Source: an uncultured Phascolarctobacterium sp.
GTDB lineage: Bacteria > Bacillota > Negativicutes > Acidaminococcales > Acidaminococcaceae
DNA length: 64,000 bases
Reading direction: 5' to 3'
Assembly (NCBI GenBank): GCA_900552005.1
Contig: URXU01000001.1
Location: 128,610-192,609 of the forward strand
Under the pieces are notes generated by a model. The model saw only the letters and a program-made list of their open reading frames with translations. It did not search any database and was not told the origin of the DNA. The translations under genes were made by a program, and so were the position numbers. Shown here one piece after another: positions 54,045 through 63,920 of the stretch. Position 1 is the first letter of the stretch. The number at the start of each line of letters is the position of its first letter.

Positions 54045-55538
54045 TTAATATTGCCGCCGCATGCTTCTGTAAATGATAAACATACTAATCAGCATAGAGC
54101 CTACGGCAGCCGCCATGCCACTCCAGCCATTATTTAAAATTCCCGCAGTCAGATAACCCAAAAACGAGCAGCCGCCAACAATTAAAACATAAGGTATCTG
54201 AGTGCTGACATGATCAATGTGATTGCACTGGGCGCCGGCAGATGCCAAGATTGTCGTATCAGAAATCGGTGAAACATGGTCACCGCCTACGGCGCCGGCC
54301 AAAACTGCACCAATGCATACAACCAGTAATTGATTTTCCGTTCCCAAAACAGCTAATACGATGGGTATTAAAATACCAAAAGTACCCCAGGAAGTACCTG
54401 TTGCGAAAGCCAGGCCCATGGCAACCAGGAAAAACATTGCCGGTAAAAACATACCAACTGCCGCATTGGTATCGACAACTTTTCCTACATATCCGCCGAT
54501 ATTCAGATATTCTTCACTACACACACCGGATAATGTCCAAGCCAGGCATAAAATAAACAACGCCGGTGTCATAGCACGAAATCCCTGATTAAAGCATTCG
54601 CAAAATTTATTAAACTGCAGCACGCCGCGTGGCACATATAACAGGAAAACAAAAATCAAAGCCGTAAAAGATCCTATTACCAATCCTTTAGAAGAATTAC
54701 AACCCGCAAAAGCTTCTGATACGTTTGCTCCCTCTAAAATGCCGCCCGTATAGAGCATACCAAAAATACAGCCGCCAATCAGCACCAAAAGAGGCAGCAG
54801 CAAATCAGCAATACCGCCATGCCCTTCAATTTTCTCCGCTTCTTCATCTTTATATTCATCCGGAACTTTTGCCTGACTGCCATATTTATTTTCAAAAGCC
54901 GCCATCGCAGCAAAATCCCTGCTGGTCCAGATTAAAAACAGTAAAAAGAAAATTGTCAGCCATGCATAAAAGTTAAAAGGAATAGTTTGCAAAAATAAGG
55001 CAAAGCCGTCAATATCACTGTTTTCAGGTAATGAAGAGCTTACTGCCGCAGCCCAGCTGGAAACAGGGGCAATTATGCATACGGGCGCTGCCGTAGCGTC
55101 GATAATATACGCCAGTTTAGCTCTGGTAATATTAAATTTATCTGTTACTGGGCGCATAACCGTGCCCACAGTCAGACAGTTAAAATAATCATCGATAAAA
55201 ATCAGCATACCTAAAAAAGACGTTACCAATAGCGCACTGCGCTTGCCCTTAATATTAGCAGCCGCCCATTCTCCATAAGCTTTAGAAGCGCCAGATTTGG
55301 AAATTGCCGCTACAATAATACCCAGCAAAACTAAAAAAACCAGTATATTGACATTATCGCCCACCTTACTGGACATTACGGAAAACATAATATCAACAGC
55401 CGCCAAAAAACTAAAGCCGCTGAACAAGAGAGCTCCCGACAAAATACCAATAATTAAAGACATATAAACTTCCTTAGTTACCAGCGCTAAAATAATGGTG
55501 ATAACCGGAGGTACCAAAGACCAAATTGTTTCAGACAT
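54045..55538 (-). CDS. NhaC-family Na+/H+ antiporter or related organic-acid antiporter
   Basis: Integral membrane protein of 497 residues with about 11-12 hydrophobic segments. The NhaC signature is plain: FIDDYFNCLTVG, APVSSWAAAVSS, FATGTSWGTFG and GDHVSPISDTTI. The family includes Na+/H+ antiporters and the malate-Na/lactate-H antiporter MleN. Being next to hydroxyacid enzymes makes the second a fair guess, not more. The ATG at 55538 is preceded by GGGAG. It is separated from the dehydrogenase by a terminator, so it is its own transcript. Confidence 0.88.
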   Translation of the reverse strand: MSETIWSLVPPVITIILALVTKEVYMSLIIGILSGALLFSGFSFLAAVDIMFSVMSSKVGDNVNILVFLVLLGIIVAAISKSGASKAYGEWAAANIKGKRSALLVTSFLGMLIFIDDYFNCLTVGTVMRPVTDKFNITRAKLAYIIDATAAPVCIIAPVSSWAAAVSSSLPENSDIDGFALFLQTIPFNFYAWLTIFFLLFLIWTSRDFAAMAAFENKYGSQAKVPDEYKDEEAEKIEGHGGIADLLLPLLVLIGGCIFGMLYTGGILEGANVSEAFAGCNSSKGLVIGSFTALIFVFLLYVPRGVLQFNKFCECFNQGFRAMTPALFILCLAWTLSGVCSEEYLNIGGYVGKVVDTNAAVGMFLPAMFFLVAMGLAFATGTSWGTFGILIPIVLAVLGTENQLLVVCIGAVLAGAVGGDHVSPISDTTILASAGAQCNHIDHVSTQIPYVLIVGGCSFLGYLTAGILNNGWSGMAAAVGSMLISMFIIYRSMRRQY

Positions 55539-55628
55539 AGACTCCCTACTTTCCAAAATTTTCTGAACAGCTTATTTATTATACCATTTTACACACAAAC
55601 AGCAACAGCTAAATATCGGCAAAAAGAA

Positions 55629-55662
55629 AAATACCCGCACCTAAATTAAGATGCGGGTATTT
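55629..55662 (-). terminator. Terminator of the larA-larA-dehydrogenase operon
   Basis: An 11-bp perfect stem (55629-55639 with 55652-55662), followed on the minus strand by T-rich sequence. Confidence 0.85.
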
Positions 55663-55676
55663 ATCAGCAACGGAAA

Positions 55677-56630
55677 TCAGTTGATGGATTCAGCTTTTTT
55701 AATATTTTTGCGAACGTCTTCACAGCAGTTATGGAAAGCTTCTTTTTCTTCGGCGCTTAAAGGCAGCTCAATAACTTCTTCAATACCATTTTTACCAATC
55801 AAGCAGGGAACACCAACAAAAACATCGCTTTCACCATATTCGCCATTCAGTGCTGCGCTGGCAGGCATAATATGTTTTTCGTCGCACAGTACGGCCCTTA
55901 CCATTCTTGCCAGAGTGGAACAAATGCCATATTCCGTACATTGTTTGCCTTTATAGGTAACCCAACCGCCGGCAATAGCTTTTTTCTGCAGGTCATCACG
56001 ATCAAATTTAAAACGATCATCAGTTTTAGCAAGTACATCCAGCGGTGCGCCGCCAAAGTTTACGCAGGACCAGGCAGCAATCTGAGACGCGCCATGTTCA
56101 CCAATCATATAAGCAGAAATAGACTGATGATCAACACCGGTCTGCAAAGCCAGCTGCGCAACCAGTCTGGAAGTATCAAGGCCGGTACCGGTACCGAAAA
56201 CGCGTCCGGCAGGCAAACCGCTCAATTTGGCAATCAAATCGGTAATAACATCACAGGGATTGGTAATATTAATGATAACACCATCAAAACCGCTGTCTTT
56301 AATTTGACCCATATATTGTTTCACATTGGAAACAGTAAAATTCATTTCATCATTGCGGTCACCGGTTGCTACCAGTTTAATATCACCAATGCTGTTGACG
56401 ATAATGTCGCAGTCAGCTACGTCCTTATAGTCACCCATGCTGATTTTTACATTATGCGGCATATACATAACGGCATCGCGTAAATCTTGGCATTCGCTAA
56501 TAACTTTATCAGTTTTTTTGTCAATAAGTACAATTTCATCAACGATGCCTTGAATAGCAAGGGAATAAGCGCAGTGAGCGCCAACGTGACCTACACCGAT
56601 AATAGCAACTTTTCTTGTTTTATGATTCAT
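55677..56630 (-). CDS. L-2-hydroxyacid dehydrogenase (L-HicDH-like, LDH/MDH family)
   Basis: NAD-dependent enzyme of 317 residues. N-terminal Rossmann motif GVGHVGAHC, catalytic His179 in GEHGAS, the Arg in DTSRL (155) and NITNPCDVIT. In place of the classic LDH loop it has NSIGDIKLVATGDRNDE (80-94), like the L-2-hydroxyisocaproate dehydrogenase of lactobacilli (GNIKL...TGDR). That points to branched or larger 2-oxo/2-hydroxy acids rather than pyruvate/lactate alone. It is last in the operon after the two LarA genes. Family certain; substrate preference inferred. Confidence 0.85.
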   Translation of the reverse strand: MNHKTRKVAIIGVGHVGAHCAYSLAIQGIVDEIVLIDKKTDKVISECQDLRDAVMYMPHNVKISMGDYKDVADCDIIVNSIGDIKLVATGDRNDEMNFTVSNVKQYMGQIKDSGFDGVIINITNPCDVITDLIAKLSGLPAGRVFGTGTGLDTSRLVAQLALQTGVDHQSISAYMIGEHGASQIAAWSCVNFGGAPLDVLAKTDDRFKFDRDDLQKKAIAGGWVTYKGKQCTEYGICSTLARMVRAVLCDEKHIMPASAALNGEYGESDVFVGVPCLIGKNGIEEVIELPLSAEEKEAFHNCCEDVRKNIKKAESIN

Positions 56631-56715
56631 TTCTCATCCTCTGCTGCGTGATTATTCTTCTCTTGTTATATAATGTCGGCGTTGCAGCAGAAACCCCTCC
56701 TTTGTTACGCGCGAC

Positions 56716-58026
56716 TTATTTTTCAGCAAACAGCGGTATTGTGGTAAAACCATACGGAATAATATTAACTGTATAGTCTTCTTTACCCTGCTGCTTTAAA
56801 ACCTGTTCCGCCATTGTCATGGCTTCCTCAAGGCTGCCGGCAGGTATGCAGCCGGTTTTTTTAGCCTGCTCAAAATTCTCTTTTTCTGTTACCAGAATAA
56901 TTGTATATTGCGCTGCCAAACAGCACATATAAAATGCTACATAAAATGGAATACTGAAATTATCTCTGACCGCCTGCTCCATTTCCCGTAAATCATCATA
57001 ATGGAAACAGTCGAAAAATACTGGCGGCTCTGCGATATCTTCACATTCCAGGGTAACAATCATAACGCCGTGTTCCTTTAAAGACATTACTGCCGGCACA
57101 TAAGCCTTCATCCCCTGATACAGATTCATATCCATCGGGAAGCCGCCTCCGGAAGCAATAACAATATCGCTTTTAGCTTTGGCCTGTACACCCTGCTGTT
57201 TAATGACAAATCTGGTCCCGGCGTACCATGCATCATACCAGTGCCCGGCAAAAACAGCAGCAAAATTACCTTCTGAGTCCATGACTGAATTAATCAGAAA
57301 GCAAGGATTTAAAAAGGCACATACCTCACACATATCTTCACTGACTCTGTTGCCTTCAACTTTACCAAGACATGTTTCCTTGTTAATGCCTTCACCTTGT
57401 ACATCTGCCAGAGCTAAAACATGATTGTGATTAATCGTCTTAACACCGGCAATCCCTGGCATCACACTTTTTCTGCCGCCGCCAAAACCGGCAAATAAAT
57501 GGGGCGTCAGGCCGCCTGTCAAAATAACCTTATCGGCCTCCACAGCACGTTTATCCAGATAAACTTCAGTACCTCTGCTGGTAGTTCCCAAATAAACATT
57601 ATCAGTTTCTGAAAATGCATCATGAGCATAAACCTGCAATCTGCCTGCTAAATCTTCACCTAAAATCAACTTGATTTCTTCCGGCGTATTGCTTCTGTGA
57701 GTACCTCCAGCTACAATGACGAAAATATCATCATCGGGAATACCATTATTATTCAATTCCTCTACTACCGGCGGTAAATACTCACATGTTTTTGACCACA
57801 CACGAGTAATATCACTGACTACAATGCATACCTTGTCGCCAGCCTGAACCAGTTCCCGCAAGGGCTTTGTGCCTATAGGATTTCTGATAGCCTGCTGTAC
57901 GGCCATTTTAATATCATCGATTTTATCTTGGGAATTGCTTTGCATTACCTGAAGTACTTTGCTTTCCTCCAGGGCAATTTTCTGAGTTCCCTTACCATAT
58001 TTTAATTCATATTCTCTAATAGCCAA
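56716..58026 (-). CDS. LarA-family nickel-pincer hydroxyacid racemase/epimerase, copy 1
   Basis: A 436-residue LarA homologue. All catalytic residues of lactate racemase are visible: SDITR (D72, R75), GGTHR (H110), TPHLFAGFGGGRK (H176, K186 which would bond the pincer cofactor), INHNHV (H202), and NLYQGMK (Y303, Q304, K307). The start is TTG at 58026, with only weak GTGAG upstream, four bases after copy 2 ends. No larB, larC or larE is in the window, so the cofactor must be made elsewhere. Substrate not predictable. Confidence 0.85.
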   Translation of the reverse strand: MAIREYELKYGKGTQKIALEESKVLQVMQSNSQDKIDDIKMAVQQAIRNPIGTKPLRELVQAGDKVCIVVSDITRVWSKTCEYLPPVVEELNNNGIPDDDIFVIVAGGTHRSNTPEEIKLILGEDLAGRLQVYAHDAFSETDNVYLGTTSRGTEVYLDKRAVEADKVILTGGLTPHLFAGFGGGRKSVMPGIAGVKTINHNHVLALADVQGEGINKETCLGKVEGNRVSEDMCEVCAFLNPCFLINSVMDSEGNFAAVFAGHWYDAWYAGTRFVIKQQGVQAKAKSDIVIASGGGFPMDMNLYQGMKAYVPAVMSLKEHGVMIVTLECEDIAEPPVFFDCFHYDDLREMEQAVRDNFSIPFYVAFYMCCLAAQYTIILVTEKENFEQAKKTGCIPAGSLEEAMTMAEQVLKQQGKEDYTVNIIPYGFTTIPLFAEK

Positions 58027-58030
58027 AATC

Positions 58031-59338
58031 TCACTTCTTTTCTTGAACTAAAATCGGCAGAGTAGAAGGAGCATGACTCATAATGGTTATTGTATAATCA
58101 TCCTTTCCATCTGCTGCCAATTTTTTCTGAGCAAGCTCCCAGGCTTCAGCTAAAGAAGCTACAGGAATTTGCCCCGTCTTACGTACAAAATCAAAATTTT
58201 CCGGTCTGGTTACTAAATAAGTAGTCAATGAATTAACAATGCAGCGGGACTTAAAGGCTACAAAGGCCGGAATGGAAAAATCTTGACGTACATCTTTTTC
58301 AAACTGCAAAATATCATCTTTAGCAAACCAGTCTGTAAAAATAGCCGGTTCTTTAATATCAGGGCAATCCAATGTTAAAATCAGGATACCGCCTTTTTTA
58401 ACAGCAAAAACCGCATTCATGTGCGTTTTGCAGCTTTGATAAAGATTCATATCCTTAGGAAAACCGCCAGCAGAGGCAAATACAACGTCAGCCTGCTGCT
58501 TAATTGGAATACCGGCCATCTGCAGCAAATCCTGACAGCCTTTTTCCCATGCCTGATACCAGTGACCCGCTACTACTTCATGCAGTTTACCGTCCGGTGT
58601 AAAAACGGTGTTCAGCAAAAATACCGGATTTAATTTGGCGCAAACTTCGGTCATATCCTCATGCAGAGGATTATTTTCCAGCACACTTGTTTCGCAAGCC
58701 GGATTGCAGCCATCACCAACTTTATCAGCCAGAGCCATAGCATGATTATGCATAATAGTTTTATAACCGGAAATGCCGGGCATTACTGCCTTGCGTCCGC
58801 CGCCAAAACCAGCCATAGGATGCAGACTCACAGAACCAGTAATAATTACCTTATCAGCATCAGCAGCGTATTTATCAATCAAAATCGGTGTGCCACGACT
58901 GGTCACACCCATATCTACCAGCTCTGCATCATTACGGCAGTCATGCTGATGAATCTTGACGCGGCGCACCATTTCTTCTCCGCAGACAACAATATCTTCT
59001 TCAGGAGTATGGGCCCTGTGAGTACCTGTCGCAATAATAACCGTAATATTTTCGTCAGCTATGCCGGCAGCATTAAGCTCATTAACAATCACCGGCAAAA
59101 ATTCTGCCGTGCCAACCATTCTGGTGATATCGCTGACAATAACAGCAACCTTTTCACCTGCCTGTACCAGTTCGCTCAATGGCTTAGTGCCAATAGGATT
59201 GCGTATTGCTTCTAAGGCAGCTTCGGCAATACTGTCTCGTTCGGACGCCGGATTACCATGAATATCATATAGTATTTTTTCTTCCGGAAGGAAAACCTCT
59301 TCTTCTCTTTTACCAATAGGTAAAACTATCTTCTTCAC
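58031..59338 (-). CDS. LarA-family nickel-pincer hydroxyacid racemase/epimerase, copy 2
   Basis: A 435-residue LarA homologue starting GTG at 59338 with GGGGAGG upstream. Active-site residues are kept: SDITR (D70, R73), TGTHR (H107), SLHPMAGFGGGRK (H173, K183), MHNHA (H199) and NLYQSCK (Y300, Q301, K304). Relative to copy 1 it changes PHLF to LHPM beside the active-site histidine and is otherwise clearly divergent, so the two copies probably differ in substrate. It is first of the larA-larA-dehydrogenase operon. Confidence 0.85.
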   Translation of the reverse strand: MKKIVLPIGKREEEVFLPEEKILYDIHGNPASERDSIAEAALEAIRNPIGTKPLSELVQAGEKVAVIVSDITRMVGTAEFLPVIVNELNAAGIADENITVIIATGTHRAHTPEEDIVVCGEEMVRRVKIHQHDCRNDAELVDMGVTSRGTPILIDKYAADADKVIITGSVSLHPMAGFGGGRKAVMPGISGYKTIMHNHAMALADKVGDGCNPACETSVLENNPLHEDMTEVCAKLNPVFLLNTVFTPDGKLHEVVAGHWYQAWEKGCQDLLQMAGIPIKQQADVVFASAGGFPKDMNLYQSCKTHMNAVFAVKKGGILILTLDCPDIKEPAIFTDWFAKDDILQFEKDVRQDFSIPAFVAFKSRCIVNSLTTYLVTRPENFDFVRKTGQIPVASLAEAWELAQKKLAADGKDDYTITIMSHAPSTLPILVQEKK

Positions 59339-59396
59339 TAGTATACCTCCCCAATAGACATATAACTTATTTTACAACTTTTTATATAAAAATAAA

Positions 59397-59425
59397 AGAA
59401 GAACATTGTAAAATAATGTTCTTCT
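59397..59425 (-). terminator. Terminator of trkA-trkH-trkH
   Basis: Stem 59397-59407 with 59415-59425, loop of seven; on the minus strand it sits about 30 bases past the end of the second trkH. It separates the potassium genes from larA. Confidence 0.75.
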
Positions 59426-59458
59426 TGTTAATTTTGTAAACTATATTACACGTATTTT

Positions 59459-60916
59459 TTACCAACGTTTACTTTTTCTCCAGTATTCACTGCGCAGCAG
59501 CGCCAAAACCGTGAATATTTCCAGACGTCCCAACAACATGGCCAAACTTAAAATCAACTTACCAAAAGCCGTAACTCCCGCATAATTGCCGGTAGCGCCC
59601 AAAGAACCAAAAGCTGGTCCTACGCTGCTTACGCATGAAGCAACGCCAAAAATGGATTCTTCCATGGGCAGTCCTGTTACCGATAGGGCAAAAGATAATA
59701 CTACAACCACCAGGACATACATGAAAAAGAAACGGCTGATATTAACAATTGTTGAGATAGGCAATACTTTCTTATCATAATATACTGTCAGAAGCATCTG
59801 CGGATGCAGCGTCCGCCGCAACTCAGCAAAAACCGTCTTAATCAGTACGATAAACCGGCAGATTTTTATACCACCGGCCGTGGAACCTGCGCATCCGCCA
59901 GTAAAAAAGGTAACTGCCAACAATAGTTTGGCAAAAGAAGGCCACTGATCATAATCATGCGAAACATAGCCCGTTGTAGAAGCGAAAGACGCCGTCTGAA
60001 AAAAGGCATGACGCAGTCCTTCTGCAAGACTGTATCCATTAACATAAACTATATTGGCAGTAATCAGCAGCGTAATTACCGCAACAATGGACATGTATAC
60101 CTTAAATTCAAGGTCATGCCATAAGACCTTGATTCCTGACTGAGTAACATGATAATAAAGAGCAAAGTTACCGCCTGCAAAAAGCATAAAGATTGCTGTA
60201 ACTACTTCCACAGGCACACTGTCAAAATGTCCGATACTGGCATTATATGTTGAGAAACCGCCGGTTGCAATGGCTGAACAAGCATGATTTACCGCATCAA
60301 ATTCCGACATACCAAGCATAACCAGTATGCCTGTTAAAATAATCGTCATCAATAAATAAATGTAAAACAGAGCAATAGCCGTTGATCTGATACGCGGCAA
60401 AATTCTGCTATTGGAAAAGCCGCTGACCTCAGCATTGAAAAGATATACTGCTCCTCCGGCAATTTGCGGCAATAAGGCAACGAACAGTACAATAATGCCG
60501 ATGCCGCCAATCCAATGGGTAACACTGCGCCAAAAAAGTATGGATTTCGGCAAAACCTCTAAATCGCTTATGGCTGTTGCTCCTGTAGTGGTCAAACCGG
60601 ACATACTTTCAAAATACGCTGATACAGGGTCAAGAATACCTAAGAATATATATGGCAAGGATGCTAATGCTGCCGTCAGCAGCCATGAAAAAAATACGGT
60701 TCCTATACCTTCCCGTACGGAAATATCTTTTTTATCTGCATCCCAAGCATACTGGTCAAACATAAAATATAAGTAAGCCGCAATACCAATGCTCATCAAA
60801 AAATCTACAAAGCATTCTTCGCCATAATACAGCGCCACACCCAGAGGCAACAGCATGATAATTGCCAGGCAGGCACACAGACGGCCCAAAAGATACAATA
60901 TAATCTTGGTATTCAT
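59459..60916 (-). CDS. trkH: TrkH-type potassium uptake protein, copy 2
   Basis: Ion-channel subunit of 485 residues with four pseudo-repeats, each a membrane-pore-membrane unit. The four selectivity-filter loops read TTTGATAI, IATGGFSTY, STTGYVS and SSVGPAFG. It has the same length as its upstream neighbour and is diverged from it. It starts 18 bases after copy 1 ends. Confidence 0.94.
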   Translation of the reverse strand: MNTKIILYLLGRLCACLAIIMLLPLGVALYYGEECFVDFLMSIGIAAYLYFMFDQYAWDADKKDISVREGIGTVFFSWLLTAALASLPYIFLGILDPVSAYFESMSGLTTTGATAISDLEVLPKSILFWRSVTHWIGGIGIIVLFVALLPQIAGGAVYLFNAEVSGFSNSRILPRIRSTAIALFYIYLLMTIILTGILVMLGMSEFDAVNHACSAIATGGFSTYNASIGHFDSVPVEVVTAIFMLFAGGNFALYYHVTQSGIKVLWHDLEFKVYMSIVAVITLLITANIVYVNGYSLAEGLRHAFFQTASFASTTGYVSHDYDQWPSFAKLLLAVTFFTGGCAGSTAGGIKICRFIVLIKTVFAELRRTLHPQMLLTVYYDKKVLPISTIVNISRFFFMYVLVVVVLSFALSVTGLPMEESIFGVASCVSSVGPAFGSLGATGNYAGVTAFGKLILSLAMLLGRLEIFTVLALLRSEYWRKSKRW

Positions 60917-60934
60917 GAATTAATCACCTGCAAA

Positions 60935-62392
60935 TTACCAATTCTGTTTATTACGCCAAAAATCAGGACGCATAATTACCAGCAAGGTAAAAATTTCCAG
61001 ACGTCCCAAAAGCATAGCGCAAATACTTATAACCTTACCGAAAGTTGAAATATCACCATAAGTTGCTGTAGGTCCAACAATGCCAAAAGCAGGACCAACA
61101 CTGCTCATGCAGGCCGCAATCAGACCCATGGAATCCATAATAGACAGTCCTGTCAAAGAAATGAGAATGGTTAAAACCATAAACACCAGAATATACAGGA
61201 AAAAGAATCTGGTGATATTGGCAATAATTTCCGGCTCAATTACCTTATGACCCATTTTTATGGAATATACAATGCGAGGATGCAATGTACGCAGCAGCTC
61301 AGCCCAACTTGCTTTAAGCAAGATAACAATTCTGGAAATCTTAATACCGCCGGCTGTGGAACCGCTGCAGCCGCCCACAAACATTAAAATAAAAAGTACA
61401 TAACGGCTAAATTCCGGCCATTTATTAAAGTCATCAGAAGCAAAACCAGTTGTACTGCCTATGGAAACCGTCTGAAAAATTCCATGACGAATGCAGTCAT
61501 TCAGCGGCATATATCCACTGAAATACAAATTACCGATAATCATTAAAGCCGCGCCTACAAGCATCAGCAGATAATATCTGTGTTCCATATCATCATGAAA
61601 AGCATTCCAGTCACCACGGCCAATCTTATAATAAAGAGAAAAGTTCATGCTAGAAATAAGCATGAACACAATGGCAACCACTTCTACAAAAACCGAATCA
61701 AAACTAATCAGACTGTCATGAAAATAGGAAAAACCACCTGTGGCCATTGTTGCCAAAGATAGATTAACCGCCTGAAAAAACGGCACATCAGCCAGTACCA
61801 GCAAGATAATTTCCAATAAAGTTAAAGCCACATAAATCAGAACAATCATCATCGCGGATTCTTTAATCTTCGGCAAGGTTCGTTCAGCTACTGCACCAGG
61901 CAGTTCCGCATTAAAAAGGTAACTTGTCCCGCTGTTCATCTGCGGCATAATGATAATAAAAAGCATAATAACGCCAATACCGCCGCACCAATGAGTAAGA
62001 CTGCGCCAAACCAGCATGCTTACAGAAAATTCATTGAACGACTTAGCCGTTGTTACACCAGTAGTAGTGAAACCTGATACACTTTCAAACACAGACGATA
62101 CAACATCAAGACCGCCGCTGAAAAAGTACGGCAGCGAACCTAAAAAGCACACTAATAGCCAGCCGCAGCCCACAACCGCAATAGCTTCACGCAATCGCAG
62201 CCGCTGATTGCTTTTTTTGGAGCCATAATAAGCCATTATCCGTGATAACGCCAACGATATACCTAACGTCCACGCAAAAATAGGCACACTATCCCTATCT
62301 ATAGCCACAGCAGTCAAAAATGGCATCAAAACAATGCCTGAAAAGGCTAATACCAGCTTGCCCAACAAACGCAAGACAACTTTAAAGTCCAT
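60935..62392 (-). CDS. trkH: TrkH-type potassium uptake protein, copy 1
   Basis: A second 485-residue TrkH. Filter loops are TTTGVTTAK, MATGGFSYF, STTGFAS and SSVGPAFG. It lies directly after trkA (two-base gap), suggesting that one TrkA serves both channels. Identical length but clear divergence implies an old tandem duplication. Confidence 0.94.
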   Translation of the reverse strand: MDFKVVLRLLGKLVLAFSGIVLMPFLTAVAIDRDSVPIFAWTLGISLALSRIMAYYGSKKSNQRLRLREAIAVVGCGWLLVCFLGSLPYFFSGGLDVVSSVFESVSGFTTTGVTTAKSFNEFSVSMLVWRSLTHWCGGIGVIMLFIIIMPQMNSGTSYLFNAELPGAVAERTLPKIKESAMMIVLIYVALTLLEIILLVLADVPFFQAVNLSLATMATGGFSYFHDSLISFDSVFVEVVAIVFMLISSMNFSLYYKIGRGDWNAFHDDMEHRYYLLMLVGAALMIIGNLYFSGYMPLNDCIRHGIFQTVSIGSTTGFASDDFNKWPEFSRYVLFILMFVGGCSGSTAGGIKISRIVILLKASWAELLRTLHPRIVYSIKMGHKVIEPEIIANITRFFFLYILVFMVLTILISLTGLSIMDSMGLIAACMSSVGPAFGIVGPTATYGDISTFGKVISICAMLLGRLEIFTLLVIMRPDFWRNKQNW

Positions 62393-62394
62393 CT

Positions 62395-63738
62395 TTATTC
62401 CCTGCCTTCAAACAGCGGTACCGTACTTTTAGCAAATTCACTCTTGATAAAAAGAATAATTCTATCGTTAGCCAACAGCACTGTATCGCCATTAGGTATA
62501 TAAGCCTCTCCGTTTCTGACTATAGCACAAATCAAGGATTCCTTCGGAAAATCAATTTCACGCAAGGCCTTATTATCCACCGCACTGTGTTTGCCAACAA
62601 TGATTTCCAGCGCCTCAGCCTGCGCCCCCTCCAGCAAAGAAACAGAAACAATACCGCCTTTGCGCACAAAGCGCAGCACTTCGCCAGCACTTAATAGCCT
62701 TGAAGACAATACCACATCTACACCGACTTTTTCCATTAACTCTATATATTCATTGCGGGCAACACGTACGATGGTCTTCTTGGCACCTAAATGCTTAGCC
62801 AGCAATGCCAGCAAAAGATTCAGTTTATCATCTTCGGTAATACAGATAACCACATCAGCTTCCGAAGCGCCTTCTTCCATCAATAAATCAATGTCCGTAC
62901 CATCACCGCATAAAACCAGGCCTTTATTCAGCTTTGCAGACAACATCTGACAGCGTTCTTTGTCTTTTTCAATTACTTTAACAAAAAGGCCCTGCTTTTC
63001 CAGCATGGGAGCCAAAAAGCGGCCAGTTCTGCCAGCGCCAATAATCAGAGCACGTTTTATCTTTTCATAGGTATTGGAAAAATTATTTTCAAAACCCCTG
63101 ATGACATCATGGCGGCCTACAAAATAAACATTATCACCCGGCAGCAAAAGATCATCACCGCGTGGAATAATCATCTTATGTTTACGAAACAGCATAGCAA
63201 CCAAGATATCTTTTGGAATACCCAATTCTTTTAATGGAATATTAGTATAAGGAGAGTTTTCCTTAATTTTAGCTTCAAACATTCTAACCTTACCGTCAGC
63301 AAATTCATCCACATTCAAAGCGGACGGTGTCATTAAAATATGGTCAATTTCAGCTGCCGTAATACGTTCCGGATTCAAAATCAAATCTATCTGCATTTCA
63401 TCGTTCAGCATTTTAGAAGCATGTACAGCATATTCCACATTACGTATTCTGGCAACAGTATGCTTGATGCCATTTTTTTTAGCCATCATGCAGGTTATCA
63501 TATTCACCTCGTCACTATCCGTGCAGGCAATCAACACATCTGCATCACGTATATCCGGATCAGCAAACATAATCGGGCTGCAGGCACTTCCTTCAATGAC
63601 TAAAACGTCCAAAGAATTTTGTACCACTTCCTTACGTTTAGGATCAACCTCTATAACTACCACATCAAACTGATCTTCGGCTAACAACTGAGCAATACTA
63701 TAACCCAATTTACCTGCGCCGGCAACAACGATACGCAT
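62395..63738 (-). CDS. trkA: Trk potassium system regulatory subunit TrkA
   Basis: Cytoplasmic gating protein of 447 residues with two tandem RCK units. The first Rossmann starts VAGAGKLGYSIAQ, the second IIGAGRTGRFLAP; each is followed by a TrkA-C domain (about 140-220 and 360-445). It heads the three-gene operon and has its own promoter. Confidence 0.96.
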   Translation of the reverse strand: MRIVVAGAGKLGYSIAQLLAEDQFDVVVIEVDPKRKEVVQNSLDVLVIEGSACSPIMFADPDIRDADVLIACTDSDEVNMITCMMAKKNGIKHTVARIRNVEYAVHASKMLNDEMQIDLILNPERITAAEIDHILMTPSALNVDEFADGKVRMFEAKIKENSPYTNIPLKELGIPKDILVAMLFRKHKMIIPRGDDLLLPGDNVYFVGRHDVIRGFENNFSNTYEKIKRALIIGAGRTGRFLAPMLEKQGLFVKVIEKDKERCQMLSAKLNKGLVLCGDGTDIDLLMEEGASEADVVICITEDDKLNLLLALLAKHLGAKKTIVRVARNEYIELMEKVGVDVVLSSRLLSAGEVLRFVRKGGIVSVSLLEGAQAEALEIIVGKHSAVDNKALREIDFPKESLICAIVRNGEAYIPNGDTVLLANDRIILFIKSEFAKSTVPLFEGRE

Positions 63739-63789
63739 TATATTATCTCCCCATTAATCATATAGAAAAATTGCAAAGAATTTGTAAAT

Positions 63790-63795
63790 ATTATA
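63790..63795 (-). promoter_or_regulatory. Extended -10 promoter of trkA
   Basis: On the minus strand TGTTATAAT, an extended -10 (TGnTATAAT), 52 bases before the trkA ATG. No clear -35 is seen. GGGGAGA next to the ATG is the ribosome-binding site. Confidence 0.55.
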
Positions 63796-63920
63796 ACATA
63801 TCACCATCAAAAAGAGATATAGACGAGTAATATTGAAAATAAATAATTCTTAAAAAACAAACAAAAAGCGTACTATCACAGCTTAAAGGTTCACAACCAG
63901 CCAGAGCAAGAGAAACAGAA

